Shown piece after piece: positions 1-9,283 of a stretch of 38,968 nucleotides of DNA. Within the stretch, counting starts at the first letter, position 1. Every line of letters begins with the position of its first letter. Both the position numbers and the translations under genes were made by a program. This stretch comes from Gammaproteobacteria bacterium (GTDB lineage: Bacteria > Pseudomonadota > Gammaproteobacteria > JAHELT01), in assembly GCA_029861595.1 (NCBI GenBank), contig JAOTYY010000005.1, positions 1 to 38,968 on the forward strand, in the 5' to 3' direction. The notes below the pieces were generated by a model. The model saw only the letters and a program-made list of their open reading frames with translations. It was not told where the DNA came from and ran no database searches.

Positions 1-206
1 CCTTTGACAACGTAGAGGCGTTCACGAACCATACGCTGCAGGGTGATCAGGAGGTCGATCAGGCAAGTCTGTCGGTGAACAGCGGATTCTTCAGAATGCG
101 CGGCGAGGTCGAGTTGGGCCCGATCCGCTTGCAGGTATCCAGCTGGATGCAGCGCAGCGGCAACGGCGTGACGCGTGTCTACCAGCGCATGCGGGGTACC
201 GACTGA
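1..206 (+). CDS. gspK: General secretion pathway protein K, C-terminal end (partial, 5' truncated by window)
   Basis: Frame ending TGA 204-206 reads FDNVEAFTNHTLQGDQEVDQASLSVNSGFFRMRGEVELGPIRLQVSSWMQRSGNGVTRVYQRMRGTD, typical of the GspK C-terminus; directly followed by gspL/M/N. Confidence 0.8.
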   Translation, partial: FDNVEAFTNHTLQGDQEVDQASLSVNSGFFRMRGEVELGPIRLQVSSWMQRSGNGVTRVYQRMRGTD

Positions 207-1417
207 TGGCGGGTCAGCTGTTACTGCGGTTTACCGCGGCCGGAGGCGATGATGCGGTGGAATGGGCCGTAGTCGATGCGCGTGGCAAGGTGCCGGGTGA
301 GATACGCACTGGCAGCCTCACCGAAGCGGCTGCAGCATGCACGGGTCGCTCTGTCGTTGTGATCATATCTGGTGCCGACGCTTTGTTGAGCGGCGCCAGG
401 GTGCCCGGGCGTAACCGCAACCGCGTGCGCGCGGCCATCCCCTATGCTCTGGAAGAAGGGCTGGTGGAGGATGTGAGCGCTTACCACTTCGTCAGTGGGC
501 GCCCGGACCCGAACGGCGTTTATCCAACCGTGGTGGTGCTGCGTTCCTTCATGGATCGTCTGCTGGAACGTTTGAACAAGGCCGGGATTCAGGCGGTTCG
601 CGTGTTGAGCGAGGCGCAATTGCTGGGTGAAGATGCCTGGACGGTGCTGGTTGACGGGCAGCGTGCACTGGTGCGTCTTGGCACGACCCGCGGTTTTGCC
701 ACCGAACTGGACGCGTTACCGCTGCTGCTGGAAACCGCGCGCGGAGAAACACCGACGGAATCTGACAAGGATGTGCCGCTGGCGTTTTACGGCGACCCGC
801 AGGCAATCGAGGATCTGCGCGGTTACGCCGTGCAGTTACGGCCCGTCGACAGCGTGCTCGGGGTGCTGGCGCCGGGCGTCGTCCGCGGGCTCAACCTGTT
901 GCAGTCCGACTACAGTCCGGGCACGCAGATCAAGCGCGTGCTGCGGCAATACCGTTTGAGTGCAGCGTTGGCCGCGGTGCTGCTGATACTCGTGTGCACG
1001 CTCGGCGTCATGGAGTACCGCCAGATCCATACCGAGAACGCACGCCTGCAGGTTGAAATAGAAGCCGTGCTCAAGCGCACGTTTCCGGACCTGCGCCGGG
1101 TCGTGAATCCGCGCGCGCAAATGCGCCAGCGACTGCTCGCGTTGCGCAAGGAACAGCGCACCGACGGGGGGTTCCTCGAATTGCTGACCGCCGCCTCGGG
1201 ACCGCTGGCCGCGTTGACCGAAGTGCAACTCAATGGTCTGGTCTACCGGCGCGGGCGCCTGGAATTGGACCTGGAAGCGCGCGAGTTACGCAATCTGGAT
1301 GCGCTGCAACAGGAGATCACCAAGGTGCGCGCGTTGTCGGCCAGCATCGAGTCGGCAAAATCCGATCAGCAGAAAGTGCGCGGCCGCCTGCGTATCGTGC
1401 GGGCCGATCCATCGTGA
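206..1417 (+). CDS. gspL: Type II secretion system protein GspL
   Basis: 403-aa ORF overlapping the gspK stop; ends in a TM segment plus periplasmic ferredoxin-like region; position in gspK-L-M-N order. Confidence 0.88.
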   Translation: MAGQLLLRFTAAGGDDAVEWAVVDARGKVPGEIRTGSLTEAAAACTGRSVVVIISGADALLSGARVPGRNRNRVRAAIPYALEEGLVEDVSAYHFVSGRPDPNGVYPTVVVLRSFMDRLLERLNKAGIQAVRVLSEAQLLGEDAWTVLVDGQRALVRLGTTRGFATELDALPLLLETARGETPTESDKDVPLAFYGDPQAIEDLRGYAVQLRPVDSVLGVLAPGVVRGLNLLQSDYSPGTQIKRVLRQYRLSAALAAVLLILVCTLGVMEYRQIHTENARLQVEIEAVLKRTFPDLRRVVNPRAQMRQRLLALRKEQRTDGGFLELLTAASGPLAALTEVQLNGLVYRRGRLELDLEARELRNLDALQQEITKVRALSASIESAKSDQQKVRGRLRIVRADPS

Positions 1418-1890
1418 GCGCGTGGCTGCAGCGCATGAATCCACGCGAACGTGCCGGCGTGATTGGCGCCACGCTGGTAGCCGCTGCGGTGTTGCTGTAT
1501 CTGCTGGTTGCCGAACCGCTGTGGAACACGCTCGAAGAAGAGCGTGCCCGCCTGCAGAGTCAGAGAACGCTGCTCAAGTGGATGCAGACCTCGGCGGGCG
1601 AAGTGCAACAGTTACGCGGCGACACAAGCCGCGTCGACAAAACCGGTAAGGCTCCATACCTGCTGCTCGACGCTGCGGTTCGTTCCAGCGGCTTGCCCGC
1701 ACCCGCGCGCCTGGAGCCGCGCGGCCGCGATGGTGCGGCGGCGCAGTTCGAAAATGTACCCTTCGATCACCTGATACACATGCTGGCGGATATTGAACGC
1801 CGCGGTGAACTGGTGATCGTCGACGTGAGTGTCACGCGCCGCGACGCGGCCACGGTAAACGCGTCGTTGGCGTTGAGTAGAGAGCAGTAA
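1414..1890 (+). CDS. gspM: Type II secretion system protein GspM
   Basis: 158 aa, MSAWLQRMNPRERAGVIGATLVAAAVLLYLLVAEPLWNTLEEERARLQSQRTLLKWMQ; overlaps the gspL end by 4 bp. Confidence 0.87.
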   Translation: MSAWLQRMNPRERAGVIGATLVAAAVLLYLLVAEPLWNTLEEERARLQSQRTLLKWMQTSAGEVQQLRGDTSRVDKTGKAPYLLLDAAVRSSGLPAPARLEPRGRDGAAAQFENVPFDHLIHMLADIERRGELVIVDVSVTRRDAATVNASLALSREQ

Positions 1891-1896
1891 CCGGCA

Positions 1897-2649
1897 ATGC
1901 GTAAACGCTATCTCATAATGTTCGCGATCCTGGCCTACGCAGCAGCGCTGGTGGCTACATTGCCAACTGCGCAGCTGCTGCGCTGGGTGGATTCGCGCCC
2001 GGCGCAGTTGAGCGGCGTTGGCGGTAGTGTCTGGCGTGGCAGCGCGCGGCGGGTGAAGCTCGAGGATGCCGTAGCCGACGATGTGCACTGGCGATTTCTC
2101 CCGGCCAGATTACTGTGGGGCGAAGTTGCGTTTGGCGTGCAGGCGCAGTACGCGGGCGGGCCGGCCGACGGCAGGGTGTCCGCCGACTTGCACCGGGAAT
2201 TGCATTTACGCGATTTCAGCTATCGTATGGATGCGCGCCGTCTGGCCGATTTCATGCCTTTGCCGATCGCCGAGTTCAGTGGTGACATCAGGACCGATCT
2301 GGAACGGGTTACCGTGCGCGATGGCGTGCTGCACTCGGTGACCGGCAAAGTGACCTGGGATCGAGCCACGTTGACATCGCCATTCGAAACCATGTTGGGG
2401 AACTACCGTGTCGATGTGCGCACCACCGAACGCGGGCATCGTGCGCAGCTGCGTGGCGAAGGCGGTTCGCTGGCCGCAGAGGGCGAAGTGCGCGTGCAGC
2501 AGGACGGACGCTTCAATGCGGCGATCACCTTGACGCCGGCACGCAACGCACCCAGCGAACTCGTACAGCAACTGAATTTCATTGCCCGCAAACAGCGCAA
2601 CGGGAAATATCTGCTCAAGCACAGCGGCAGCTTGCGGGACTTCTGGTAA
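1897..2649 (+). CDS. gspN: Type II secretion system protein GspN
   Basis: 250 aa following gspM, N-terminal TM, LRWVDSRPAQLSGVGGSVWRGSARRV motif typical of GspN. Confidence 0.85.
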   Translation: MRKRYLIMFAILAYAAALVATLPTAQLLRWVDSRPAQLSGVGGSVWRGSARRVKLEDAVADDVHWRFLPARLLWGEVAFGVQAQYAGGPADGRVSADLHRELHLRDFSYRMDARRLADFMPLPIAEFSGDIRTDLERVTVRDGVLHSVTGKVTWDRATLTSPFETMLGNYRVDVRTTERGHRAQLRGEGGSLAAEGEVRVQQDGRFNAAITLTPARNAPSELVQQLNFIARKQRNGKYLLKHSGSLRDFW

Positions 2650-2698
2650 GCGGGGGCGCTGTGCTTCGCGAAATCCAAGGGTCAGCGGCACCGTTTTC

Positions 2699-3511
2699 AT
2701 GACGCCTGATGAAGAATCTCTTGCCGCCATGGCGCCATGCGTGGTGCAACTCGCGTTGCAGGCGGGTGAGGAAATCCTCGAGGTTTACGCCACTGCGTTC
2801 GAAGTAACGCACAAGGCGGACGAGTCGCCGCTGACCCAGGCGGACCTGGCCGCGCACAGCCTGTTGAGCACCGCGCTGGCGGACATGCAGCCCGCCTACC
2901 CGGTTCTGTCCGAGGAATCGCAGGCGATAGATTTCGTCGAGCGCCGCGCCTGGTCCACCTACTGGCTGGTGGACCCCCTGGACGGTACGCGCGAATTCGT
3001 CAAACGCAACGACGAATTCACCGTGAACGTCGCTCTGGTGCATCGGGGCGAACCGATCCTGGGTGTGGTTCATGCACCCGCCCTGGCATTGACGTACTTC
3101 GGTTATCGAGGTGGCGGTGCTTGGCGCGCGCATGGCGATTCGCTCAACGAGGCGATTCATGTCGCACCGCGGGTGCGCGATCCGATTCGGGTGGCCGGCA
3201 GCCGTTCGCACGCCGGCGACAGTCTGCAGAAGTTTCTGGCTGCGCTGGGACCTCACGAACTGGTTAGCATGGGCAGTTCGTTGAAACTGTGTCTGGTGGC
3301 GGAAGGCAGCGTCGACCTGTACCCGCGTTTCGGGCCGACCTGCGAATGGGATACTGCTGCCGCGCAGTGCGTCGTCGAGCAGGCAGGCGGGCGGGTTACG
3401 GATACGCAGCTGCGCACGTTGCGCTACAACACCGGAGAATCGCTGCTCAATCCGGAATTTCTGGTGTTCGCCGACGACAGCAAGGACTGGCTGGCCTGCC
3501 TGCCCGGATAA
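2699..3511 (+). CDS. cysQ: 3'(2'),5'-bisphosphate nucleotidase CysQ (inositol monophosphatase superfamily)
   Basis: WLVDPLDGTREFVKRNDEFTVNVALV motif and C-terminal CEWDTAAAQCVVEQAGG; internal ATG at 2699 chosen from the longer ORF 2582-3511. Confidence 0.9.
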   Translation: MTPDEESLAAMAPCVVQLALQAGEEILEVYATAFEVTHKADESPLTQADLAAHSLLSTALADMQPAYPVLSEESQAIDFVERRAWSTYWLVDPLDGTREFVKRNDEFTVNVALVHRGEPILGVVHAPALALTYFGYRGGGAWRAHGDSLNEAIHVAPRVRDPIRVAGSRSHAGDSLQKFLAALGPHELVSMGSSLKLCLVAEGSVDLYPRFGPTCEWDTAAAQCVVEQAGGRVTDTQLRTLRYNTGESLLNPEFLVFADDSKDWLACLPG

Positions 3512-3573
3512 GCACTGCACAGGCTGGTTCACAGCGGCTGCAAGCGAAGACTGGTGAGCACACCCGCAACGCG

Positions 3574-4572
3574 GTGCGCCATGAGGTTTGTTCGTCGCGG
3601 TACGGTTGGCCGCGCATTGCCGGGGTGCTGATCTTGTCGCTGGGCGCCCAAGCCGCGCCAGCGCAGGCACCGTCGCCTTTCGCCACATCCGATCGCAATC
3701 CATTGGTCGCAGTGCACGGATTGCCGGACACTGGCAACCTGTTTCCCAGTGCCGGCGGTGGACTGACCCTGGGTATCGATTTCGAAGCCGCAAATACCTT
3801 GCATGACGAAAAGCATGATGACGAGCGCCTGTTCGTCGATGCCGAGAGCCGTCGTCTGACGCTGCGTTTCGGTTACGCGTTGCAGGACTGGCTGATCGAG
3901 GTCAGCGTCCCGTACGTCGAACACGACGGTGGAAGTCTGGATTCGTTCATCGATGAATTTCACGATTTTTTCGGGTTCCCCGACGGCGGACGCGACGGGC
4001 AACCCGGGGATCGTCTGAGTTTCGAATACACGAACGAGGGTGTGACTGTTCTGCAATTCGACGATGCGCGCGGCGGCCTGGGCGATATCGCCGTGACGCT
4101 GGGCCGGCCGGTCGGCACGGCGACGAACCACGGTTCCGTCGCCTGGGCGCAATTGAAAACGACCACCGGCAGCGTATCCCGATTGACCGGCAGCGGCGCG
4201 CCCGATGTGGCACTGTGGCTGGCCGGGTGGCGGCGCTTTGCCGCGCGCTGGGCGGGCTATGCCGCGGGTGGTGCGCTGATCATGGGCGAGGGCGAGGTGC
4301 TGGCCGCACAGCAGCGCGACTGGACCTGGTTCAGCCGCGCAGGCGGCGAATATCTGCCGGTCCAGTGGTTGGCGCTGCAAGTGGAGCTTGCAGTCCACGG
4401 ACCTTTATACGACAGCGATACGGACCTGCTGGGGGAGAGTGCACAGCTAACCATGGGCGGCTGGTTGCGTGCGTTCGGCGATTCGCGTGTACACATCGCG
4501 GTCAGCGAGGATATCCATGTGGGCAGCGCGCCGGACGTGGTCTTCCATCTCGGCTGGCGTGCTGTGTATTGA
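3574..4572 (+). CDS. DUF3187 family outer-membrane-associated protein
   Basis: ORF 3289-4572; region after the cysQ stop begins with a signal-peptide-like stretch and then ATSDRNPLVAVHGLPDTGNLFPSAGGGLTLGIDFEAAN, characteristic of DUF3187; GTG 3574 is the likely start (uncertain). Confidence 0.7.
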   Translation: MRHEVCSSRYGWPRIAGVLILSLGAQAAPAQAPSPFATSDRNPLVAVHGLPDTGNLFPSAGGGLTLGIDFEAANTLHDEKHDDERLFVDAESRRLTLRFGYALQDWLIEVSVPYVEHDGGSLDSFIDEFHDFFGFPDGGRDGQPGDRLSFEYTNEGVTVLQFDDARGGLGDIAVTLGRPVGTATNHGSVAWAQLKTTTGSVSRLTGSGAPDVALWLAGWRRFAARWAGYAAGGALIMGEGEVLAAQQRDWTWFSRAGGEYLPVQWLALQVELAVHGPLYDSDTDLLGESAQLTMGGWLRAFGDSRVHIAVSEDIHVGSAPDVVFHLGWRAVY

Positions 4573-4598
4573 GCCCATTGGCGCAGGGTTGCTCGCCG

Positions 4599-4943
4599 TC
4601 AGCCCCCGCGATAGCAGATCCAGCCGTCGTCACAGTCCAAAGAAACGGGCTGCAGATACTGCCCCAGGCACGGCCCGTGCACGCATTCGCCGTCGCTGAT
4701 CCGAAACAGTGCATCGTGTGTGGCGCATTGAATAAAACGCTTTTCCATGTCCAGGAAAACGCCCGGCACCCAATCCAGGGGCCCCCCCGTGTGCGGACAG
4801 TTGTTCAAATAACCGAATACGTCGTTGCCCTGACGGATCACCATTATCTGTTCGATATGGCTGCCGTGCGGGAGCGGAAAAACCGCCGAGCCGGGATCAT
4901 CGAGATCGTGCAAGGCACACAGGCGGTCGGTGGGTCCGTTCAT
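4599..4943 (-). CDS. Rieske (2Fe-2S) domain protein
   Basis: NNCPHTGGPLD ... IQCATHDALF (CxH...CxxH) cluster ligands; start placed at MNGPTDRLC. Confidence 0.85.
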   Translation of the reverse strand: MNGPTDRLCALHDLDDPGSAVFPLPHGSHIEQIMVIRQGNDVFGYLNNCPHTGGPLDWVPGVFLDMEKRFIQCATHDALFRISDGECVHGPCLGQYLQPVSLDCDDGWICYRGG

Positions 4944-5109
4944 TACCCTGGATTGTATACTGCATGCCCGAACGGGGTGCGCAACAGCGTCGATGGCTGG
5001 AAAAGCCGCACATACCACGTGCGGGTTAAACTGATGCTTCCCGATAAGACAAGGCTGCCGATCGACATGTATATCGAGCGCTACGGAGCTGCTTCGCCAT
5101 GGCCGCAGA

Positions 5110-5526
5110 ATGGCTGAGGTTTTCGCGACACCGCAGGCCGCCGAAGCGGCGTTCTACGACGCGTTCCAGCGTCGTGATCTGGCCGCCATGATGGAAGTAT
5201 GGGCCGACGACGATCGTGTGGTGTGCATTCATCCCGGGTCGGAACGTCTCGAGGGGCGCGCGCAGGTCGAGCACAGCTGGCAACAGGTGTTTTCCGGAGA
5301 ACACCGGTTACGCTGCGAATTGAGCGACGAGCAATATACCCAGGACGCGCTGTTGTCGATTCACGTCGTGCGCGAGAATATTTCCGTCAACGGCGAGTAT
5401 CAGGGTGCTGTGCTGGCCACTAACATTTATCAGTTGATGGAGGGCAGCTGGCACATGATTGTGCATCACGCGTCGCCCGAACCGCTGGCAGCTGAGGGTG
5501 TGAGCGAAAGTTTCGTGCTGCATTGA
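5110..5526 (+). CDS. SnoaL-like / DUF4440 nuclear transport factor 2 fold protein
   Basis: AAEAAFYDAFQRRDLAAMMEVWADDDRVVCIHPGSERLEGRAQVEHSWQQVF, typical NTF2-like SnoaL_3 sequence. Confidence 0.8.
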   Translation: MAEVFATPQAAEAAFYDAFQRRDLAAMMEVWADDDRVVCIHPGSERLEGRAQVEHSWQQVFSGEHRLRCELSDEQYTQDALLSIHVVRENISVNGEYQGAVLATNIYQLMEGSWHMIVHHASPEPLAAEGVSESFVLH

Positions 5527-7067
5527 TGAACGCTAAAGGCGCGGTCGCCGCGGGTCATCCGCTTACGGCAGAGACTGCCTGCACGGTGCTGCGTGAGGGT
5601 GGCAACGCGTTCGATGCGGCGCTGGCGGCGCTCTGCAGCGCCTGTCTCGCCGAGCCGGTACTGGCCTCACTGGGCGGCGGCGGGTTCCTTCTCGCCGCCA
5701 GCCCAGATCACGGGGATCGCGTATACGACTTCTTCGTGCACACGCCGCGCCGGCGGCGTGTCCCGGACGAACTGGATTTCTATCCGGTTACCGTCGATTT
5801 CGGCACCGCGACCCAGGAGTTCCACATCGGTAACGGTGCGATCGCAACACCGGGCGTGGTGCGGGGTATGTTCGCGGTGCACGCGGACCTCGGCCATATG
5901 CCGATGGGCGATATCGTCGCCCAGGCCGTTACGGCGGCGCGCGAGGGTGTGGCGCTGAACGCGCTGCAGGCTTATATCCTGAGTGTCGTCGCACCTATTT
6001 ACACCGCCACCGATAGCGCTTGCGGTGTGTACACACGTGATGGTGACGCTGCGAGTCTGTTGTGCGAGGGCGATAAGGTGCGCTCCCCCGATTGGGCGGA
6101 CATGCTGGAGTCCCTGGCCCGCGAGGGTGACCGCCTGTTTTACGAAGGAGAACTGGCTCAGCTTATCATCGAGCAGAACCATGCCGGCGGGCAGCTCAGC
6201 GCGGACGATTTGCGTGCCTACACGGTGCAGCGCCGCGCACCGCTCAGCATTGAGTTCCACGATGCGCAGTTGCTGACGAATCCGCCGCCTTCCTCGGGCG
6301 GAATCTTGATTGGCTTCGCCCTCAAGTTGCTGCAGGATGCGCCCGCGGACTTGACCGAGTGGGAAACCACCCGTTACTGGAAGCATCTGGCAGACGTCAT
6401 GGCCCTGACCAACGAGGCGCGGGTCGCTGCGATGTCCGAACCGGTGGCGCCCAGCGAAGCACTGCTGGATGCCGAGTTCGTTGCACGTTATCGCGCCGAG
6501 GTCGCCGGCCGGGCGCGCGCTCTGCGCGGCACCACGCACATAAGCGTGATAGATGCGCGCGGCAATGCGGCATCGCTCAGCCTATCCAACGGGGAAGGTT
6601 GCGGCAGCATCGTGCCGGGCACCGGTATCATGCTGAACAACATGCTGGGCGAGGAAGATCTGAATCCCCACGGTTTTCACGCCTGGCAGCAGGATCAGCG
6701 TATGACCTCGATGATGGCGCCCAGCGTGATCCGCGACTCCCGCGAGCAACGCCGCATCGTACTGGGCTCGGGTGGTTCCAACCGGATACGGACCGCGATC
6801 CTCCAGGTGCTGATGAACCTGCTGGCGTTGCGGATGCCGATCGAAGACGCGGTTGCACACCGTCGCATTCACTGCGAGCGCGGTTTCCTGAATATCGAAC
6901 AGGGTGATCCACAGGCGTTGCAGGAACTGTTGCAGGCCTGGCCGGAGCACAAAATCTGGCCTGAGCAGAACATGTTCTTCGGCGGTGTGCACTGTGTGAT
7001 GGATACCGAGCAGGGGGTGGCTGGTGCGGGTGATGCGAGGCGCGGTGGTGTGTATCGGGTGGCCTGA
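5526..7067 (+). CDS. Gamma-glutamyltransferase family protein
   Basis: GGNAFDAALAALCSACLAEPVLASLGGGGFLL, nucleophile region GTTHISVIDARGNAASLSLSNGEGCGS, GTGIMLNNML; ATG 5526 overlaps the upstream stop. Confidence 0.88.
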   Translation: MNAKGAVAAGHPLTAETACTVLREGGNAFDAALAALCSACLAEPVLASLGGGGFLLAASPDHGDRVYDFFVHTPRRRRVPDELDFYPVTVDFGTATQEFHIGNGAIATPGVVRGMFAVHADLGHMPMGDIVAQAVTAAREGVALNALQAYILSVVAPIYTATDSACGVYTRDGDAASLLCEGDKVRSPDWADMLESLAREGDRLFYEGELAQLIIEQNHAGGQLSADDLRAYTVQRRAPLSIEFHDAQLLTNPPPSSGGILIGFALKLLQDAPADLTEWETTRYWKHLADVMALTNEARVAAMSEPVAPSEALLDAEFVARYRAEVAGRARALRGTTHISVIDARGNAASLSLSNGEGCGSIVPGTGIMLNNMLGEEDLNPHGFHAWQQDQRMTSMMAPSVIRDSREQRRIVLGSGGSNRIRTAILQVLMNLLALRMPIEDAVAHRRIHCERGFLNIEQGDPQALQELLQAWPEHKIWPEQNMFFGGVHCVMDTEQGVAGAGDARRGGVYRVA

Positions 7068-7072
7068 ATTGG

Positions 7073-7134
7073 GGGGACAGTATACTTATTTCGTGGCCAC
7101 TCGGGCCTGCAGGCGAAATAAGTATACTGTCCCC
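7073..7134. repeat. Perfect 21-bp inverted repeat (GGGGACAGTATACTTATTTCG / CGAAATAAGTATACTGTCCCC) with 20-nt spacer; REP/RAYT-type palindrome or bidirectional terminator
   Basis: Arms 7073-7093 and 7114-7134 read directly; lies between convergent genes. Confidence 0.85.
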
Positions 7135-7135
7135 A

Positions 7136-8371
7136 CTATTCCCTATTCAGCCAGCCGCGGAACTTCACCAGAAGTACCAGACCCGGAATCGCGATCAACG
7201 CGCAGGCAAGAAAAAACACTTCCCAGCCAGCGGTTAGCGCCAGGTAGCCGGTCGGCGCCGCAGCGAATACCCGTGGCACGCCCATCAGGCTGGTCAGCAG
7301 CGCATACTGCGTGGCGGTGAAGCGCTTGTTCGTCAAGCTGCCCATGAACGCGATGAACGCGGCGGTGCCCATTCCGGCACTGAGATTTTCGAATCCGATG
7401 ACCGCGGCCAGCCAGGCCAGATCGTGTCCCGTATAGAGCAGGATCATGAAGCCGGCCGTGGAAATACCCTGCAGGATTCCGAATGCCCACAATCCGGAAT
7501 AAATGCCGATGCGCAGCATGAGAATGCCGCCGATCACCCCACCGAAAAGCGTGGGAACCACGCCGAACGTTTTCACTACGGCGCCGATCTCCGTATTTGA
7601 GTAGCCCATCTCCAGATAAAACGGGATAGTCATGTGGCTGGCCATTTGGTCGCCGAGCTTGTAGAGCACGATAAACAGCAAAATCAGCAGCGCGTGCTCG
7701 CGTTTGAAGTACTCCGCGAACGGATCGATGACCGCATCGCGTAAAGTACGCGGCGGCACGGCAACCCGCGGCTCCGGTGCCAGCAGCGTAGTGACGACGC
7801 CGATGCCCATCAGGGCGGCCATCACCAGATAGACCCCGGAGAAACCGATCTGATCGGCGAGCACCAGCCCGCCGCCGCCGACCAGCAGCATTGCCGCGCG
7901 ATAACCAGGCACGTAAAGACCCGCGCCAAGACCGAGTTCCTCATCGAGCAGCGCCTCGCGTCGATAGGCATCGATGACGATGTCCTGGGTGGCGGAAAAA
8001 AAAGTCACCAGCAGAGCGGCTGATGCCAGAGCGAACGGTGAATCCTGCGGAGAGGCGAAAGCCATCAACGCGATAGCCGCGATCAACGCCAGCTGCGTCA
8101 GCAGCAGCCAGGCGCGGCGGCGTCCCATCGCGAGCGGCGTGAAGCGATCGAGAAACGGCGCCCACAGGAATTTCACTGTATACGGCAGACCGACCAGTGC
8201 AAACAGGCCTATGGTTGTCAGGTCCACGCCCGCCGATTTCATCCAGGCCTGCAACAGGGTAAGTGTGAGCAGCAGCGGCAGACCCGAGGCGAAACCCATC
8301 AGCAGAGCGATCAGCATACGCGTGCTGAAAACCACGCCGGCCAGCTGTCCCCAGTTGCGTTGGACGCTCAC
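7136..8371 (-). CDS. AmpG-like MFS transporter (muropeptide permease family)
   Basis: 411 aa, ~12 hydrophobic segments; MGFASGLPLLLTLTLLQAWMKSAGVDLTTIGLFALVGLPYTVKFLWAPFLDR is an AmpG signature. Confidence 0.87.
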   Translation of the reverse strand: MSVQRNWGQLAGVVFSTRMLIALLMGFASGLPLLLTLTLLQAWMKSAGVDLTTIGLFALVGLPYTVKFLWAPFLDRFTPLAMGRRRAWLLLTQLALIAAIALMAFASPQDSPFALASAALLVTFFSATQDIVIDAYRREALLDEELGLGAGLYVPGYRAAMLLVGGGGLVLADQIGFSGVYLVMAALMGIGVVTTLLAPEPRVAVPPRTLRDAVIDPFAEYFKREHALLILLFIVLYKLGDQMASHMTIPFYLEMGYSNTEIGAVVKTFGVVPTLFGGVIGGILMLRIGIYSGLWAFGILQGISTAGFMILLYTGHDLAWLAAVIGFENLSAGMGTAAFIAFMGSLTNKRFTATQYALLTSLMGVPRVFAAAPTGYLALTAGWEVFFLACALIAIPGLVLLVKFRGWLNRE

Positions 8372-8408
8372 AATTACCCGTAACCGGCCGTCGCTCGTTG
8401 CATGGCGA

Positions 8409-9176
8409 TCACCAGTCGTAGTCGATGGTCAGCGGCGCGTGATCGGAGAACCGTTTGCGCTTGTAGATGCTGGCGGCACGGACCGTGTGCGCGAGCCCGG
8501 GTGTGATCACCTGGTAGTCGATGCGCCAGCCGACATTCTTGGCCCAGGCCTGACCTCGGTTCGACCACCAGGTATAGTGCTCGGCGCCCGGTTCGACGAC
8601 CCGAAACGCATCGACGAACCGTGCCGCACCGAACAGGGTATCCATCCAAGCACGTTCCTCGGGGAGAAACCCGGAGTTCTTGCGGTTGCCGCGCCAGTTC
8701 TTGAGGTCGATTTCCTTGTGCGCGATATTCCAGTCGCCGCAGATTACGTATTCCGCGCGACGGCGGCGCAGTCTGCGCAAGCGCGGCATGAATAAATCCA
8801 TGAAGCGGTATTTGAACTGTTGTCGCGCGTCACCCGAGGTGCCTGAAGGCGCGTACAGTGAAACGACCGAGAGATTGCCGAAACGTGCCTCCAGATAGCG
8901 GCCTTCGCGGTCCACCTCGGGATCACCGATGCCTTCGACTATGTGCGCCGGGCGTTCCCGGCTGTAAATGGCCACGCCGCTGTAGCCCTTTTTCTCCGCG
9001 TCCAGATAAACGCTGTGAAAGCCACGCGGATGAAATACGGGGTCGTGCAACTGCGCGCGCTGGGCTCTGGTTTCCTGCACGCAAACCACGTCGGCTCGTT
9101 GCCGGCCGAGCCACTGAAAGAATCCTTTGCGCGCGGCGGAGCGTATGCCGTTGGCATTGAGGGTGATGATGCGCAT
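8409..9176 (-). CDS. xthA: Exodeoxyribonuclease III
   Basis: MRIITLNANGIRSAARKGFFQWL, CVQETRAQ, CGDWNIAHKEIDLKNWRGNRKNSGFLPEERAWMD, SDHAPLTIDYDW; start at internal ATG 9176. Confidence 0.92.
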   Translation of the reverse strand: MRIITLNANGIRSAARKGFFQWLGRQRADVVCVQETRAQRAQLHDPVFHPRGFHSVYLDAEKKGYSGVAIYSRERPAHIVEGIGDPEVDREGRYLEARFGNLSVVSLYAPSGTSGDARQQFKYRFMDLFMPRLRRLRRRRAEYVICGDWNIAHKEIDLKNWRGNRKNSGFLPEERAWMDTLFGAARFVDAFRVVEPGAEHYTWWSNRGQAWAKNVGWRIDYQVITPGLAHTVRAASIYKRKRFSDHAPLTIDYDW

Positions 9177-9226
9177 ACCGGACGAACTCGCTCGAGATTT
9201 CCGTTTGCTAAACTGTCCGGCAGTCT

Positions 9227-9243
9227 GCCGCCGGCTTGGCGGC
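9227..9243. other. Short hairpin GCCGCC-ggctt-GGCGGC in the xthA/pyrE divergent intergenic region
   Basis: Inverted repeat read directly. Confidence 0.5.
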
Positions 9244-9283
9244 GGTATCATAGCGCACCCAGCGGATCAGTCCGGGAGTTCGT

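Noticed and set aside
2615-3793. 392-aa minus-strand ORF antisense to cysQ/DUF3187
   Set aside because: Overlaps a clear cysQ; arginine/glutamine-rich shadow ORF typical of GC-rich DNA, no family character.
4215-5117. 300-aa plus-strand ORF overlapping the DUF3187 end and the Rieske gene
   Set aside because: Antisense to clear Rieske CxH/CxxH motifs; composite shadow ORF.
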